NCBI GenBank assembly: GCA_943325515.2
Contig: CALPPS020000028.1
Coordinates: 1-26,530, forward strand
From: Flavobacterium psychrophilum
Lineage (GTDB): Bacteria; Bacteroidota; Bacteroidia; Flavobacteriales; Flavobacteriaceae
Reading direction: 5' to 3'
Length of the DNA: 26,530 bases
Shown: one piece after another, positions 1 through 7,975 of the stretch
How the letters are laid out: the number at the start of each line of letters is the position of its first letter
Position numbering within the stretch: position 1 is the stretch's first letter
Program-made: the position numbers and the translations under genes
The notes under the pieces: generated by a model
Told to the model about the DNA's origin: nothing
Seen by the model: the letters and a program-made list of their open reading frames with translations, nothing else
Database searches by the model: none

Positions 1-1229
1 ACATAAAATTTTGAAGCATCTATAAGCACTTCATTATCTACATCTGGGCTATCAAATTCTGTTCTTCCAATGAAATGTTGCCCTTCTTTTCTATCAATAA
101 TACATTTGAAGGTTTGCCCAATTTTTTCCTGATTTAAATCCCAAGAAATTTGTGATTGTAAATCCATAATTTCGGCTGCACGAGCTTGTTTTACTTCTTC
201 GGGAACATCATCTTCTAATAAATAAGCGTGTGTATTTTCTTCGTGAGAATAAGTGAAACAACCCAAACGTTCAAATTTCATTTCCTGAACCCAGTCGCGC
301 ATGATTTCAAAATCTTCTTGAGTTTCGCCTGGATAACCTACAATAAGCGTTGTTCTAATAGTCATTCCAGGAACTGCTGCGCGAAACTCTTTCAAGAGTT
401 TTGTTGTTTTTTCTTTGGTAGTTCCACGTCGCATAGATTTCAGAATATTGTCTGATATATGTTGTAACGGGATATCTATATAATTACAAATTTTTGGTTC
501 GCGCTTCATCAAGTCTAAAACATCCATTGGAAATCCTGTAGGGAAAGCATAGTGTAACCTTATCCATTCTATTCCTTCTACTTTTACAAGGTTTTCGAGA
601 AGTTCGGCTAGGTTTCTTTTTTTGTATAAATCTAGGCCATAATAAGTCAAATCTTGCGCTATAAGAATCAATTCTTTTACGCCGTTTTTTGCTAAACCTT
701 CGGCTTCTTTTACCAACTTCTCAATAGATTGGGAAACATGTTTACCACGCATAATAGGAATAGCACAAAAACTACAAGGACGATCACAGCCTTCGGCAAT
801 TTTTAGATAAGCATAATTTTTGGGTGTAGTTGTGATTCGTTCACCAAGCAATTCATGCTTATAATCAGCGCCAAGTGCTTTTAATAAAAGGGGTAATTCG
901 GTAGTGCCAAAATATTGGTCCACATTAGGGATTTCCTTTTCTAAATCGGGTCTGTATCTTTCTGACAAACACCCTGTAACAAATACTTTATCAACTAGAC
1001 CACGTTCTTTTTTATCAGCATATTCTAGAATTGTATTTACTGATTCCGCTTTTGCATTATCTATAAACCCACAAGTGTTTATTACTACAATATTTCCTTC
1101 TTGTTCGTGTACTACATCTTTTCCGCTGGCTTTCAATTGACCCATTAAAACCTCACTGTCATAGGTGTTTTTAGAGCATCCAAGGGTGATAACGTTGATT
1201 TTATTTTTCTTTAATGACTTAGTTCTCAT
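1..1229 (-). CDS. rimO: Ribosomal protein uS12 methylthiotransferase RimO (3' end beyond window)
   Basis: Radical-SAM enzyme that methylthiolates a conserved aspartate of ribosomal protein S12 in the cytoplasm, using two 4Fe-4S clusters. Seen: reading from ATG at 1229 gives an N-terminal MTTase domain with Cys18 (LGCSKNTYDSE), Cys53 (NTCGF) and Cys87 (VTGCLSER). The radical-SAM motif GCDRPCSFCAIP follows, with Cys148, 152 and 155. The last visible part resembles a TRAM domain (IGRTEFDSPDVDNEVLIDAS). LGCSKN with EMRD-like downstream text fits RimO better than MiaB. About 409 residues are visible and the family is usually ~430-440, so only the extreme C terminus is missing. A -7-like TAATTTTG box lies 19 bases upstream of the start. 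The gene follows the FadL-type gene on the same strand but is separated from it by a terminator. Confidence 0.95.
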   Translation of the reverse strand, partial: MRTKSLKKNKINVITLGCSKNTYDSEVLMGQLKASGKDVVHEQEGNIVVINTCGFIDNAKAESVNTILEYADKKERGLVDKVFVTGCLSERYRPDLEKEIPNVDQYFGTTELPLLLKALGADYKHELLGERITTTPKNYAYLKIAEGCDRPCSFCAIPIMRGKHVSQSIEKLVKEAEGLAKNGVKELILIAQDLTYYGLDLYKKRNLAELLENLVKVEGIEWIRLHYAFPTGFPMDVLDLMKREPKICNYIDIPLQHISDNILKSMRRGTTKEKTTKLLKEFRAAVPGMTIRTTLIVGYPGETQEDFEIMRDWVQEMKFERLGCFTYSHEENTHAYLLEDDVPEEVKQARAAEIMDLQSQISWDLNQEKIGQTFKCIIDRKEGQHFIGRTEFDSPDVDNEVLIDASKFY

Positions 1230-1247
1230 TGATTTTAAATTGGAGTT

Positions 1248-1255
1248 CAAAATTA
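1248..1255 (-). promoter_or_regulatory. Candidate -7 element of rimO
   Basis: On the minus strand this reads TAATTTTG, matching the Bacteroidota -7 consensus TAnnTTTG, 18 bases before the rimO ATG. I see no TTG at the expected -33 distance, so only half of the promoter is supported. Confidence 0.4.
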
Positions 1256-1293
1256 CATTATTTATTCCGAATTATCCTTCTAGTGAATTATTA

Positions 1294-1328
1294 TATAAAA
1301 CAAGAAACCGCTTCAATTGAAACGGTTT
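1294..1328 (-). terminator. Rho-independent terminator after the FadL-type gene
   Basis: A hairpin at 1305-1328 pairs AAACCG with CGGTTT and has a second self-complementary TTCAATTGAA inside, with one C/A mismatch between them. On the minus strand it is followed by a T-rich stretch. It lies 25 bases after the stop of the outer-membrane protein gene and separates that unit from rimO. Confidence 0.75.
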
Positions 1329-1352
1329 TACTTTAGTGAATAGTATTATTTT

Positions 1353-2858
1353 TTAAAAATTAATGGAATAACTAACAGTAATATTGTTGTTGTGTCTGCT
1401 AATTCTAGCAGGATCAGTCATTCCTGAAGAAAGGAATGCTTGATTAAAATTTCTGTGATCATAGGAATAGGCTAAATCTATTCTGCTGTCATCAAAAGTG
1501 TAACCAAGTCCTCCAGTATACCCTGTCAAATCTCCAAAAGTCTGATCCACTTTATAAGGACTTTCTTCAAAACGATAACCTGCTCTAAGGCTTACTTGTT
1601 GAATTCTATATTCTCCACCAACTCTAACTTCAATAGCATCTTTTAAAGCGTTTCGCATGTAATTATTTATACCTACATAATCATTTTTTGGTCTAAAAGT
1701 GGTTGCACTATAATCTTTTGTAGAAATATCAGCACTTATTAATCCTTTCTTTCCAAAAATGTAAGCTAAACTTCCAGTCCATTTTCCTGGTGTTTGAATT
1801 TTATAAGGAAGGTAAGTCACTGGGTCATGAAAGGATTTTGGATATTCATTGTTATCTGGATTGTTTAAGCTATGAGTGCTCAATTGTTGTTGTAATTCAT
1901 CTGTTAATCTGTACCAAGTTGGAGATTCATAAGACAATCCAATTCGTAAGCTTTCTATGGGTTTGACAATGGCTCCTAAATTAAGAGAAAAACCAGAACC
2001 AGTAGTTGCTAATTGATTTTCAAAAAGTATTTCTGTAATTGTTGAACCGGTATCATAAACCGGATTAGTATTGCTTTCATATACAGAAAAAGTTTTTTGA
2101 ATATTTACAAAGTGAAAATTCAAATTTCCCCCGAGAAATAATTTATCTTTATATGCCGCCGAAAAGTTTGCCGTTAATTTTCCATTATAGCCTGTAGTTA
2201 AGACTTGATTTTCTTGATAATAATTTCCTCCGGTTGGAATATTTGTATAATAGGAAGTATTGTTTGGAGTTGTATTACTAGCTTCAAAAATATAAGTGTC
2301 ATAACCTAAATAAGCTTGTTGCTGATAAAAATTTAAATCATAGTAATTATAATTTGTCAATACATTTGTTTGAATTCCTTGAGCAATATCCAAAAAATAA
2401 TTCCCTATTGAGTTATATGGATTTGTTCCTGCAGAAAACAAACTATTGTTAAAATTATTTGAATTCTCATAATTTAAAGCAAAAGCAATTTTTTTCCAAT
2501 CATTTTTACTGTTTTTAATATCTTTAAAAATAAATACAGCACCAATTTGATTGATATCTAGAGTGTTGTCGTTATCATTTGCATATTTTCCAAAATATTT
2601 TGATTTGTTTTTAGCGTTATATACAGAACCTGTTACAGTTCCAAAATTGTTATTGAAAAATAGTGACCCAGCTGGATTTACATTAATTGATGATAAATCA
2701 CCACCAACTGCGCCAAATGCACCACCCATGGCTCTAAATCTTGCAGTGCCAGTTAAGTTGTCAACAGCAAGTCTTAAAGCGTCTTCAGGAGTTGTCTCTT
2801 GTGCTTGAATTGAAACAAATGAAAATCCTAAAATTATAGATAAAAAAAAATTTTTCAT
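1353..2858 (-). CDS. OmpP1/FadL/TodX-family outer-membrane transport protein
   Basis: Predicted outer-membrane beta-barrel for uptake of hydrophobic compounds. The 501 residues open with a signal peptide (MKNFFLSIILGFSFVSIQAQ, cleavage probably before QET). The mature N terminus has the family signature GTARFRAMGGAFGAVGGDLS, then INVNPAG, which matches the 'hatch'/plug entry of FadL-like proteins. The rest is alternating aromatic and polar strands ending in ITVSYSINF, an aromatic C terminus usual for barrel insertion. The length fits Flavobacteriaceae members (~480-520). It lies 72 bases downstream of the lipoprotein gene on the same strand with no terminator between, so the two are probably co-transcribed. 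The substrate cannot be read from the sequence; long-chain fatty acids or aromatics are family-level guesses. Confidence 0.85.
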   Translation of the reverse strand: MKNFFLSIILGFSFVSIQAQETTPEDALRLAVDNLTGTARFRAMGGAFGAVGGDLSSINVNPAGSLFFNNNFGTVTGSVYNAKNKSKYFGKYANDNDNTLDINQIGAVFIFKDIKNSKNDWKKIAFALNYENSNNFNNSLFSAGTNPYNSIGNYFLDIAQGIQTNVLTNYNYYDLNFYQQQAYLGYDTYIFEASNTTPNNTSYYTNIPTGGNYYQENQVLTTGYNGKLTANFSAAYKDKLFLGGNLNFHFVNIQKTFSVYESNTNPVYDTGSTITEILFENQLATTGSGFSLNLGAIVKPIESLRIGLSYESPTWYRLTDELQQQLSTHSLNNPDNNEYPKSFHDPVTYLPYKIQTPGKWTGSLAYIFGKKGLISADISTKDYSATTFRPKNDYVGINNYMRNALKDAIEVRVGGEYRIQQVSLRAGYRFEESPYKVDQTFGDLTGYTGGLGYTFDDSRIDLAYSYDHRNFNQAFLSSGMTDPARISRHNNNITVSYSINF

Positions 2859-2930
2859 GGTATGATTGTTTTTGTTTAAGAAAACTATGCGGATTAAAAA
2901 AATATAGTTATAAGAAAAAGTTTTTTAAAT

Positions 2931-3878
2931 TTATCTTCTTCCCCCAGAAGATCTGCCCCCGCTAAATCCTCCCCCAGATGAACTTCCACCTTCATAATTT
3001 GAACTAGGAGTGTAAGATCGTGTAGGAGTATTAGATTCAGATCTAGTATTTTCTCTTGGTTGAGTCGGACTTGGGTTATAATTAGGTCTTGGGGAGCTAT
3101 TAGAATTAGTTCTACTAGGAACAGAATTATTGTTATTACTAGGGTTATTAAAGTTGCTTCTAGTAGTATTGAAATTATTATTTCTTGGAGTTGTAAAGTT
3201 GTTATTTCCTCTAACACCATTAAAATTGTTTGATAAATTTCTTGAGTCGCCACTTCTAGCACCAACAATTCTGTTACCATAATCACCATAAGAAGAGCCT
3301 CTTCTTCCACCAGAGTGTGAGTAATAGTTATTATAATAATTTCCTCCCCAATAGTTACCATACCAACTTGGTCCATACCAGTTATTCCATCCAATTCCCC
3401 AACCCATACTTAGTCCAGGCCCATACCAACCATTCCAGCCCCATGAAGGCCCATACCAACTATTCAAACCCCAATAACCGCCATACCAATAGTTGTTCCA
3501 ATAACCATAACCCCAATTATTATCATATACATTTACAGTTACTGACTGAGGATTGTTTCCCCAACTAGAATTGTTAGAATTTGAATTGTAATTTTCAGTA
3601 CTATTAGCATTTGTATCATTATTAGTTGAACTATAATTATCCACATTAGTAAAAACATCTTGGTTTTTATTTAAGTCACTAAAATATTCTTGATACTTAT
3701 TGCTTTGACTATTGTCATTTGAATTAGTCTCTCGGTTTTGTTTTTGAGAATTTCCATATACACCATCATCATAGTAAGAGCTATTTTGGTATGAACCGCA
3801 TGAGGAAATAGCTAAACCTAGAGATCCAAAAAGTAAATAAATGGATAATCTTTTACTGGAAAAATAATAAGTTTTCAT
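2931..3878 (-). CDS. Low-complexity Trp/Tyr/Gly/Asn-rich lipoprotein, function unknown
   Basis: A 315-residue protein with a lipoprotein signal: basic start, hydrophobic run and lipobox-like ISSC with acceptor Cys27. After the anchor come an Asn/Ser-rich stretch (residues ~28-110), a short VTVNVYDN segment, and a Trp/Tyr/Gly/Asn-rich block (~119-187) in which WYGP recurs three times (~141, 151, 167). Then comes an Asn/Arg/Ser/Pro-rich region and a Gly/Ser/Arg tail ending SSGGRR. No enzyme domain is visible. It probably sits in the outer membrane with a flexible, possibly self-associating exterior. Two long overlapping open frames here are by-products of the biased composition. It is divergent from proS, and the FadL-type gene follows. 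The anchor is clear; any role beyond envelope structure is unknown. Confidence 0.8.
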   Translation of the reverse strand: MKTYYFSSKRLSIYLLFGSLGLAISSCGSYQNSSYYDDGVYGNSQKQNRETNSNDNSQSNKYQEYFSDLNKNQDVFTNVDNYSSTNNDTNANSTENYNSNSNNSSWGNNPQSVTVNVYDNNWGYGYWNNYWYGGYWGLNSWYGPSWGWNGWYGPGLSMGWGIGWNNWYGPSWYGNYWGGNYYNNYYSHSGGRRGSSYGDYGNRIVGARSGDSRNLSNNFNGVRGNNNFTTPRNNNFNTTRSNFNNPSNNNNSVPSRTNSNSSPRPNYNPSPTQPRENTRSESNTPTRSYTPSSNYEGGSSSGGGFSGGRSSGGRR

Positions 3879-3894
3879 ATCTATAGTATTTTTA

Positions 3895-3925
3895 TTGTTG
3901 GACTATACAAAAATAGTTAGTTTTG
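3895..3925 (+). promoter_or_regulatory. proS promoter
   Basis: TTG at 3895-3897, then 20 bases, then TAGTTTTG at 3918-3925. This fits the Bacteroidota sigma-factor consensus TTG-N(17-23)-TAnnTTTG and places the proS transcript start about 45-50 bases before the ATG. Confidence 0.6.
3908..3915 (-). promoter_or_regulatory. Candidate -7 element for the lipoprotein-FadL unit
   Basis: On the minus strand this reads TATTTTTG (TAnnTTTG consensus), 29 bases before the lipoprotein start. No TTG sits at the usual -33 spacing. It lies inside the proS promoter (3895-3925), so the two divergent promoters would overlap. Confidence 0.35.
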
Positions 3926-3961
3926 CTGAACTATTTAGTTAAAATTAGTTAAACAATTTTT

Positions 3962-3982
3962 ATGCCAAAACATTCAATATGA
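3962..3982 (+). other. Short upstream ORF overlapping the proS start (possible leader peptide)
   Basis: An ATG at 3962 opens a six-codon frame reading MPKHSI. Its TGA stop overlaps the proS ATG as ATGA (3979-3982). Because the proS promoter lies upstream of both, the frame should be in the transcript. It contains one proline codon directly after the start. Translation is not shown; this could be chance. Confidence 0.3.
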
Positions 3983-5457
3983 GCAAGGATTTGACAAAAA
4001 GAGAAGAAGATTATTCAAAGTGGTATAACGAACTAGTTGTTAAGGCAGATTTAGCCGAAAATTCTGGGGTTAGAGGTTGTATGGTTATCAAGCCATATGG
4101 TTATGCTATTTGGGAAAAAATGCAAGCAGAATTAGATAGAATGTTCAAAGAAACAGGGCATAGTAATGCCTATTTCCCTCTTTTTGTACCTAAAAGCATG
4201 TTTGAAGCCGAAGAAAAGAATGCTGAAGGTTTCGCCAAAGAATGTGCTATTGTTACTCATTATCGATTAAAAAATGATCCTGACAAACCAGGAAAATTGA
4301 TGGTTGACCCCAACGCAAAGTTGGAAGAAGAACTAATTGTTCGTCCTACGAGTGAAGCTATTATTTGGTCAACTTATAAAAACTGGATTCAATCTTACAG
4401 AGATTTACCGTTATTAATTAATCAGTGGGCGAATGTAGTACGATGGGAAATGAGAACAAGATTGTTTCTAAGAACTGCAGAGTTTTTGTGGCAGGAGGGA
4501 CATACTGCACATTCCACAAAGGCAGAAGCTGTTCAAGAGTCTGAAAAAATGATGCATGTTTATGCCGATTTTGCTGAAAATTTTATGGCTATTCCTGTTG
4601 TAAAAGGGATAAAAACGGCCACTGAACGATTCGCAGGAGCAGAAGAAACCTATTGTATTGAAGCATTAATGCAAGATGGAAAAGCATTACAAGCTGGAAC
4701 TTCACATTTTCTTGGCCAAAATTTTGCTAAAGCATTTGACGTGAAATTTGCTAATCAAGAAGGAAAACAAGAATATGTGTGGGGAACTTCATGGGGAGTT
4801 TCTACTCGTTTAATGGGTGCTTTAGTTATGACTCATTCTGATGATAACGGATTGGTTTTACCACCAAACTTGGCGCCAATCCAAGTTGTCATTGTTCCAA
4901 TATTTAAAACAGACGAAGACTTTGATAAAATTTCAAATGTAGCGAACGATTTAGTTACTCAGTTGAAAAAATCTGGAGTTTCTGTTAAGTTTGATAATCG
5001 AACTACACAAAAACCAGGATTTAAATTTGCGGAATGGGAATTAAAAGGGGTTCCGGTTAGAATTGCTATTGGACCAAAAGATATAGAAAATGCTACTTTT
5101 GAAATCGCTAGGCGAGATACATTAACAAAAGAAGTCATTTCAAATAATAGCGCAGTAAATTACATTAATGAATTGCTAGAACAAATTCAAAATGATTTAT
5201 TCAATAAAGCTTTGGAATATAGAAATTCACATATTACTGAAGTTAATTCTTTTGAAGAATTTAAAGATGTTTTAGAAAGCAAAGCAGGATTTATATCTGC
5301 TCATTGGGATGGATCTTCAGAAACTGAAGAAAAAATAAAGGATTTAACTAAAGCTACGATAAGATGTATCCCATTAAATAGAGTAGAACAAGAAGGAATT
5401 TGTGTTTTTTCTGGAGCCAAGTCTCTTGGTAGAGTGCTATTTGCAAAAGCATACTAA
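3979..5457 (+). CDS. proS: Prolyl-tRNA synthetase (short, eukaryote/archaea-like type)
   Basis: Charges tRNA-Pro with proline in the cytoplasm. The 492 residues have the class II aminoacyl-tRNA synthetase layout without the inserted editing domain of the longer (~570-residue) bacterial type. Visible landmarks are [17 protein letters not shown] near the N terminus, the class II motif 2 region [19 protein letters not shown], the proline-site stretch [18 protein letters not shown], and motif 3 at [20 protein letters not shown]. An anticodon-binding domain follows, then the typical C-terminal [10 protein letters not shown]. In the C-terminal domain the cysteines that bind zinc in the Thermus-type enzyme appear mostly lost: the CVxCG-like position reads CVFSG, and the upstream cysteine pair is replaced around SAHWDGSSE. 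Start at 3979 is supported by the upstream promoter and the N-terminal family sequence. Confidence 0.96.
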   Translation: MSKDLTKREEDYSKWYNELVVKADLAENSGVRGCMVIKPYGYAIWEKMQAELDRMFKETGHSNAYFPLFVPKSMFEAEEKNAEGFAKECAIVTHYRLKNDPDKPGKLMVDPNAKLEEELIVRPTSEAIIWSTYKNWIQSYRDLPLLINQWANVVRWEMRTRLFLRTAEFLWQEGHTAHSTKAEAVQESEKMMHVYADFAENFMAIPVVKGIKTATERFAGAEETYCIEALMQDGKALQAGTSHFLGQNFAKAFDVKFANQEGKQEYVWGTSWGVSTRLMGALVMTHSDDNGLVLPPNLAPIQVVIVPIFKTDEDFDKISNVANDLVTQLKKSGVSVKFDNRTTQKPGFKFAEWELKGVPVRIAIGPKDIENATFEIARRDTLTKEVISNNSAVNYINELLEQIQNDLFNKALEYRNSHITEVNSFEEFKDVLESKAGFISAHWDGSSETEEKIKDLTKATIRCIPLNRVEQEGICVFSGAKSLGRVLFAKAY

Positions 5458-5485
5458 AAAAAATAAAAAAAAATATATACTAATC

Positions 5486-5515
5486 TTGCGAAAATAAAAA
5501 ATAGTTGTATTTTTG
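5486..5515 (+). promoter_or_regulatory. Promoter of tRNA-Glu (and probably rpsT)
   Basis: TTG at 5486-5488, a 19-base spacer, and TATTTTTG at 5508-5515, a full match to the Bacteroidota promoter consensus. The tRNA 5' end begins 19 bases after the -7 box. Confidence 0.75.
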
Positions 5516-5534
5516 CATCCGCATTGAGAAAGAT

Positions 5535-5606
5535 GGCCCGTTCGTCTATCGGTTAGGACGCCAGGTTTTCATCCTGGTAAGAGGGGTTCGATTCCCCTAC
5601 GGGCTA
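5535..5606 (+). tRNA. tRNA-Glu (anticodon UUC)
   Basis: A 72-base cloverleaf. The acceptor stem GGCCCGT pairs with ACGGGCT (first pair G-U) and the discriminator is A. The anticodon stem is CCAGG/CCTGG with loop TTTTCAT, giving anticodon TTC. The T arm GGGG-TTCGATT-CCCC is intact. CCA is not encoded. The gene lies between proS and rpsT on the same strand, 26 bases before rpsT, with no terminator between, so a shared transcript with rpsT is likely. Confidence 0.97.
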
Positions 5607-5632
5607 CAATTTTAAACAAAATAAAAGAAATA

Positions 5633-5884
5633 ATGGCAAATCACAAGTCAGCTTTAAAAAGAATTAGAAGTAACGATAAGAAAAGAGTATTAAATAGATA
5701 CCAACACAAAACTACTCGTAATGCTATTAAAGCATTAAGATTAGCCACAGATAAATCAGAGGCTTCTGCAAAATTATCTACTGTAATTTCTATGATTGAT
5801 AAATTAGCTAAGAAAAATATCATTCATGATAACAAAGCTGCTAATTTAAAGTCTAAATTAACAAAACACGTTTCTAAGTTATAG
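5633..5884 (+). CDS. rpsT: Small ribosomal subunit protein bS20
   Basis: An 83-residue, Lys/Arg-rich protein that binds 16S rRNA during 30S assembly. It starts MANHKSALKRIRSNDKKRVL and continues with the expected helical pattern (TTRNAIKALR, IDKLAKKNIIHDNKAANLKSKL), matching bS20 over its whole length. It lies directly after tRNA-Glu, and a strong terminator follows 24 bases after the stop. An 11-base A-rich stretch rather than a Shine-Dalgarno precedes the ATG, as is usual in this phylum. Confidence 0.95.
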   Translation: MANHKSALKRIRSNDKKRVLNRYQHKTTRNAIKALRLATDKSEASAKLSTVISMIDKLAKKNIIHDNKAANLKSKLTKHVSKL

Positions 5885-5908
5885 TTAAGCGCATATAATT
5901 AATATTAA

Positions 5909-5936
5909 GGCACTCATTTATTGAGTGCTTTTTTTA
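5909..5936 (+). terminator. Rho-independent terminator of rpsT
   Basis: A perfect 7-bp stem GCACTCA (5910-5916) / TGAGTGC (5922-5928) with a 5-base loop is followed by seven T residues. It closes the tRNA-Glu/rpsT transcript. Confidence 0.9.
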
Positions 5937-6062
5937 TTAATTAATATTTTAAAATTTTAAATCGTTTTTTTAAGCTTCTAAATAGCAATCTTTATATTTG
6001 GTTATCCCAGTTTTTAATTTATCAAAAACCTTTATTTTTTTAATATGTAAACTAATTTGTTA

Positions 6063-6096
6063 TTGTTTTTTTAGCTGAAAATAAAGTGTACCTTTG
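6063..6096 (+). promoter_or_regulatory. typA promoter (decides the start codon)
   Basis: TACCTTTG at 6089-6096 matches the TAnnTTTG -7 box, with TTG at 6063-6065 (23-base spacer, the long end of the range). The -7 box lies downstream of an in-frame ATG at 6086, so transcription should start after that codon. This argues for ATG 6116 as the true typA start. Confidence 0.6.
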
Positions 6097-6115
6097 CACC
6101 CACAAAAAAGCACAC

Positions 6116-7912
6116 ATGGAATCTATTAGAAACATTGCAATTATTGCACACGTTGACCACGGTAAAACAACTTTGGTTGATAAAATTATGTATCACTGTC
6201 AATTATTTCGTGAGAATGAAAATACAGGTGATTTAATTCTTGACAACAATGACTTAGAAAGAGAAAGAGGGATCACTATTACTTCAAAGAATGTTTCTGT
6301 AGTTTATAAAGGAACAAAAATTAATATTATTGATACCCCAGGTCACGCCGATTTTGGTGGTGAAGTTGAACGTGTATTAAACATGGCTGATGGAGTTTGT
6401 CTTTTGGTAGATGCTTTTGAAGGACCCATGCCACAAACACGTTTTGTGCTACAAAAAGCCATAGACTTAGGATTGAAACCTTGTGTGGTTATTAATAAAG
6501 TTGACAAAGAAAACTGTACTCCTGAAGAAGTTCATGAGAAAGTTTTCGACTTAATGTTTGAATTAGGTGCAGAAGAATGGCAGTTAGATTTTCCAACGGT
6601 TTACGGTTCAGCGAAACAAAATTGGATGTCTGATGATTTCAGAAATGTTACAACAAACATAGAGCCATTATTAGATATGGTAGTTGCTCACGTTCCGGCT
6701 CCAAAAGTATCTGAAGGAACCCCCCAAATGTTAATTACATCTTTAGATTTCTCCTCATTTACTGGACGTATTGCTATCGGAAGATTAGAAAGAGGAGAAC
6801 TAAAAGAAGGAATGCCAATTTCTTTGGTAAAAAGAGACGGTAAAATTTTAAAATCAAGAATTAAAGAGTTGCACACTTTTGAAGGTCTTGGCCGTAAAAA
6901 AGTAGAAAGTGTCATTGCTGGAGATATTTGCGCTATTGTTGGAATTGAAGGTTTTGAAATTGGAGATACTGTTGCCGATTTTGAAAATCCTGAAGCTTTA
7001 CAGACAATTGCCATTGATGAGCCAACAATGAGTATGTTGTTTACTATTAATGACTCCCCATTTTTTGGAAAGGAAGGCAAATTTGTGACTTCTCGTCACA
7101 TCAGAGATCGTTTAACTAAAGAGTTAGAGAAAAATTTAGCAATGAAATTAGGTGAAACTGATTCAGCTGATAAGTTTATGGTTTTTGGTCGCGGTGTTCT
7201 CCATTTGTCAGTGCTGATAGAAACTATGAGAAGAGAAGGATATGAAATGCAGATTGGTCAACCTCAGGTTATTATAAAGGAAATTGATGGTAAAAAATGT
7301 GAGCCAATAGAAGAATTAACTATTGATTTACCCGAGAATTTATCGGGTAGAGCGGTTGAATTTGTTACTATACGTAAAGGAGAAATGTTGAGTATGGAGG
7401 CTAAAGGTGAACGTATGATTATTAAATTCAACATTCCATCTCGTGGAATTATTGGTTTAAGAAATCAATTGCTTACAGCTACTGCAGGAGAAGCAATTAT
7501 GGCACACCGTTACATCGGATACGAACCTTATAAAGGAGAAATTCCTGGAAGAAACAATGGTTCATTAATCTCTATGGAAAACGGTAAAGCAATTCCATAT
7601 TCTATTGATAAGTTACAAGACAGAGGAAAATTCTTCGTGAATCCTAATGATGAAATCTATGAAGGACAAGTTATTGGTGAAAATTCTCGAAGCGATGATA
7701 TGGCTATCAATGTTACAAAAGCCAAAAAACAATCAAATGTTCGTTCTTCAGGTAATGATGAAAAAGCAAGAATTATTCCGCCGATTATTTTCTCATTGGA
7801 GGAAGCATTAGAATATATTCAGAAAGATGAATATGTTGAGGTGACACCAAAATCTATTCGTTTGCGTAAAATTTATTTAAACGAGAATGATAGAAAACGC
7901 AATAAAATCTAA
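6116..7912 (+). CDS. typA: Ribosome-associated GTPase TypA/BipA
   Basis: Translational GTPase of the EF-G family that acts on the ribosome in subunit assembly and stress adaptation. It has 598 residues from ATG 6116. Motifs visible are G1 AHVDHGKT (residues ~11-18), G2 RERGITI, G3 [10 protein letters not shown] and G4 NKVD. Domain II, EF-G-like domains III and V, and the C-terminal domain characteristic of BipA ([20 protein letters not shown], then PIPYSI-like and [13 protein letters not shown]) follow. The frame is open further upstream to an ATG at 6086, but that codon overlaps the promoter and would add ten residues absent from the family, so 6116 is preferred. A monocistronic transcript is likely, with a promoter before and a terminator after. 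Confidence 0.96.
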   Translation: MESIRNIAIIAHVDHGKTTLVDKIMYHCQLFRENENTGDLILDNNDLERERGITITSKNVSVVYKGTKINIIDTPGHADFGGEVERVLNMADGVCLLVDAFEGPMPQTRFVLQKAIDLGLKPCVVINKVDKENCTPEEVHEKVFDLMFELGAEEWQLDFPTVYGSAKQNWMSDDFRNVTTNIEPLLDMVVAHVPAPKVSEGTPQMLITSLDFSSFTGRIAIGRLERGELKEGMPISLVKRDGKILKSRIKELHTFEGLGRKKVESVIAGDICAIVGIEGFEIGDTVADFENPEALQTIAIDEPTMSMLFTINDSPFFGKEGKFVTSRHIRDRLTKELEKNLAMKLGETDSADKFMVFGRGVLHLSVLIETMRREGYEMQIGQPQVIIKEIDGKKCEPIEELTIDLPENLSGRAVEFVTIRKGEMLSMEAKGERMIIKFNIPSRGIIGLRNQLLTATAGEAIMAHRYIGYEPYKGEIPGRNNGSLISMENGKAIPYSIDKLQDRGKFFVNPNDEIYEGQVIGENSRSDDMAINVTKAKKQSNVRSSGNDEKARIIPPIIFSLEEALEYIQKDEYVEVTPKSIRLRKIYLNENDRKRNKI

Positions 7913-7926
7913 TTTTCAACTTGCAT

Positions 7927-7957
7927 AAAAAAAAACCATCACTTGATGGTTTTTTTA
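7927..7957. terminator. Bidirectional terminator between typA and the converging large surface-protein gene
   Basis: AAACCATCA at 7933-7941 pairs with TGATGGTTT at 7944-7952. A-rich sequence lies on the left and T-rich on the right, so the hairpin can terminate both typA (plus) and the convergent 1699-residue gene (minus), whose stop lies 19 bases beyond. Confidence 0.85.
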
Positions 7958-7975
7958 TGGAATTTAAATAGTAGT

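Noticed and set aside
2894..3394. A 166-residue open frame overlapping the lipoprotein gene on the minus strand, rich in Ile/Thr/Leu
   Set aside because: It has no recognisable domain. Its composition follows from reading the Asn/Gly/Trp-rich lipoprotein in another frame, and the lipoprotein with a proper signal fits better.
6086..6115. Upstream in-frame ATG for typA adding ten residues
   Set aside because: The -7 promoter box (6089-6096) lies after this codon and TypA proteins begin at MESIRN-like sequence, so 6116 is the start.
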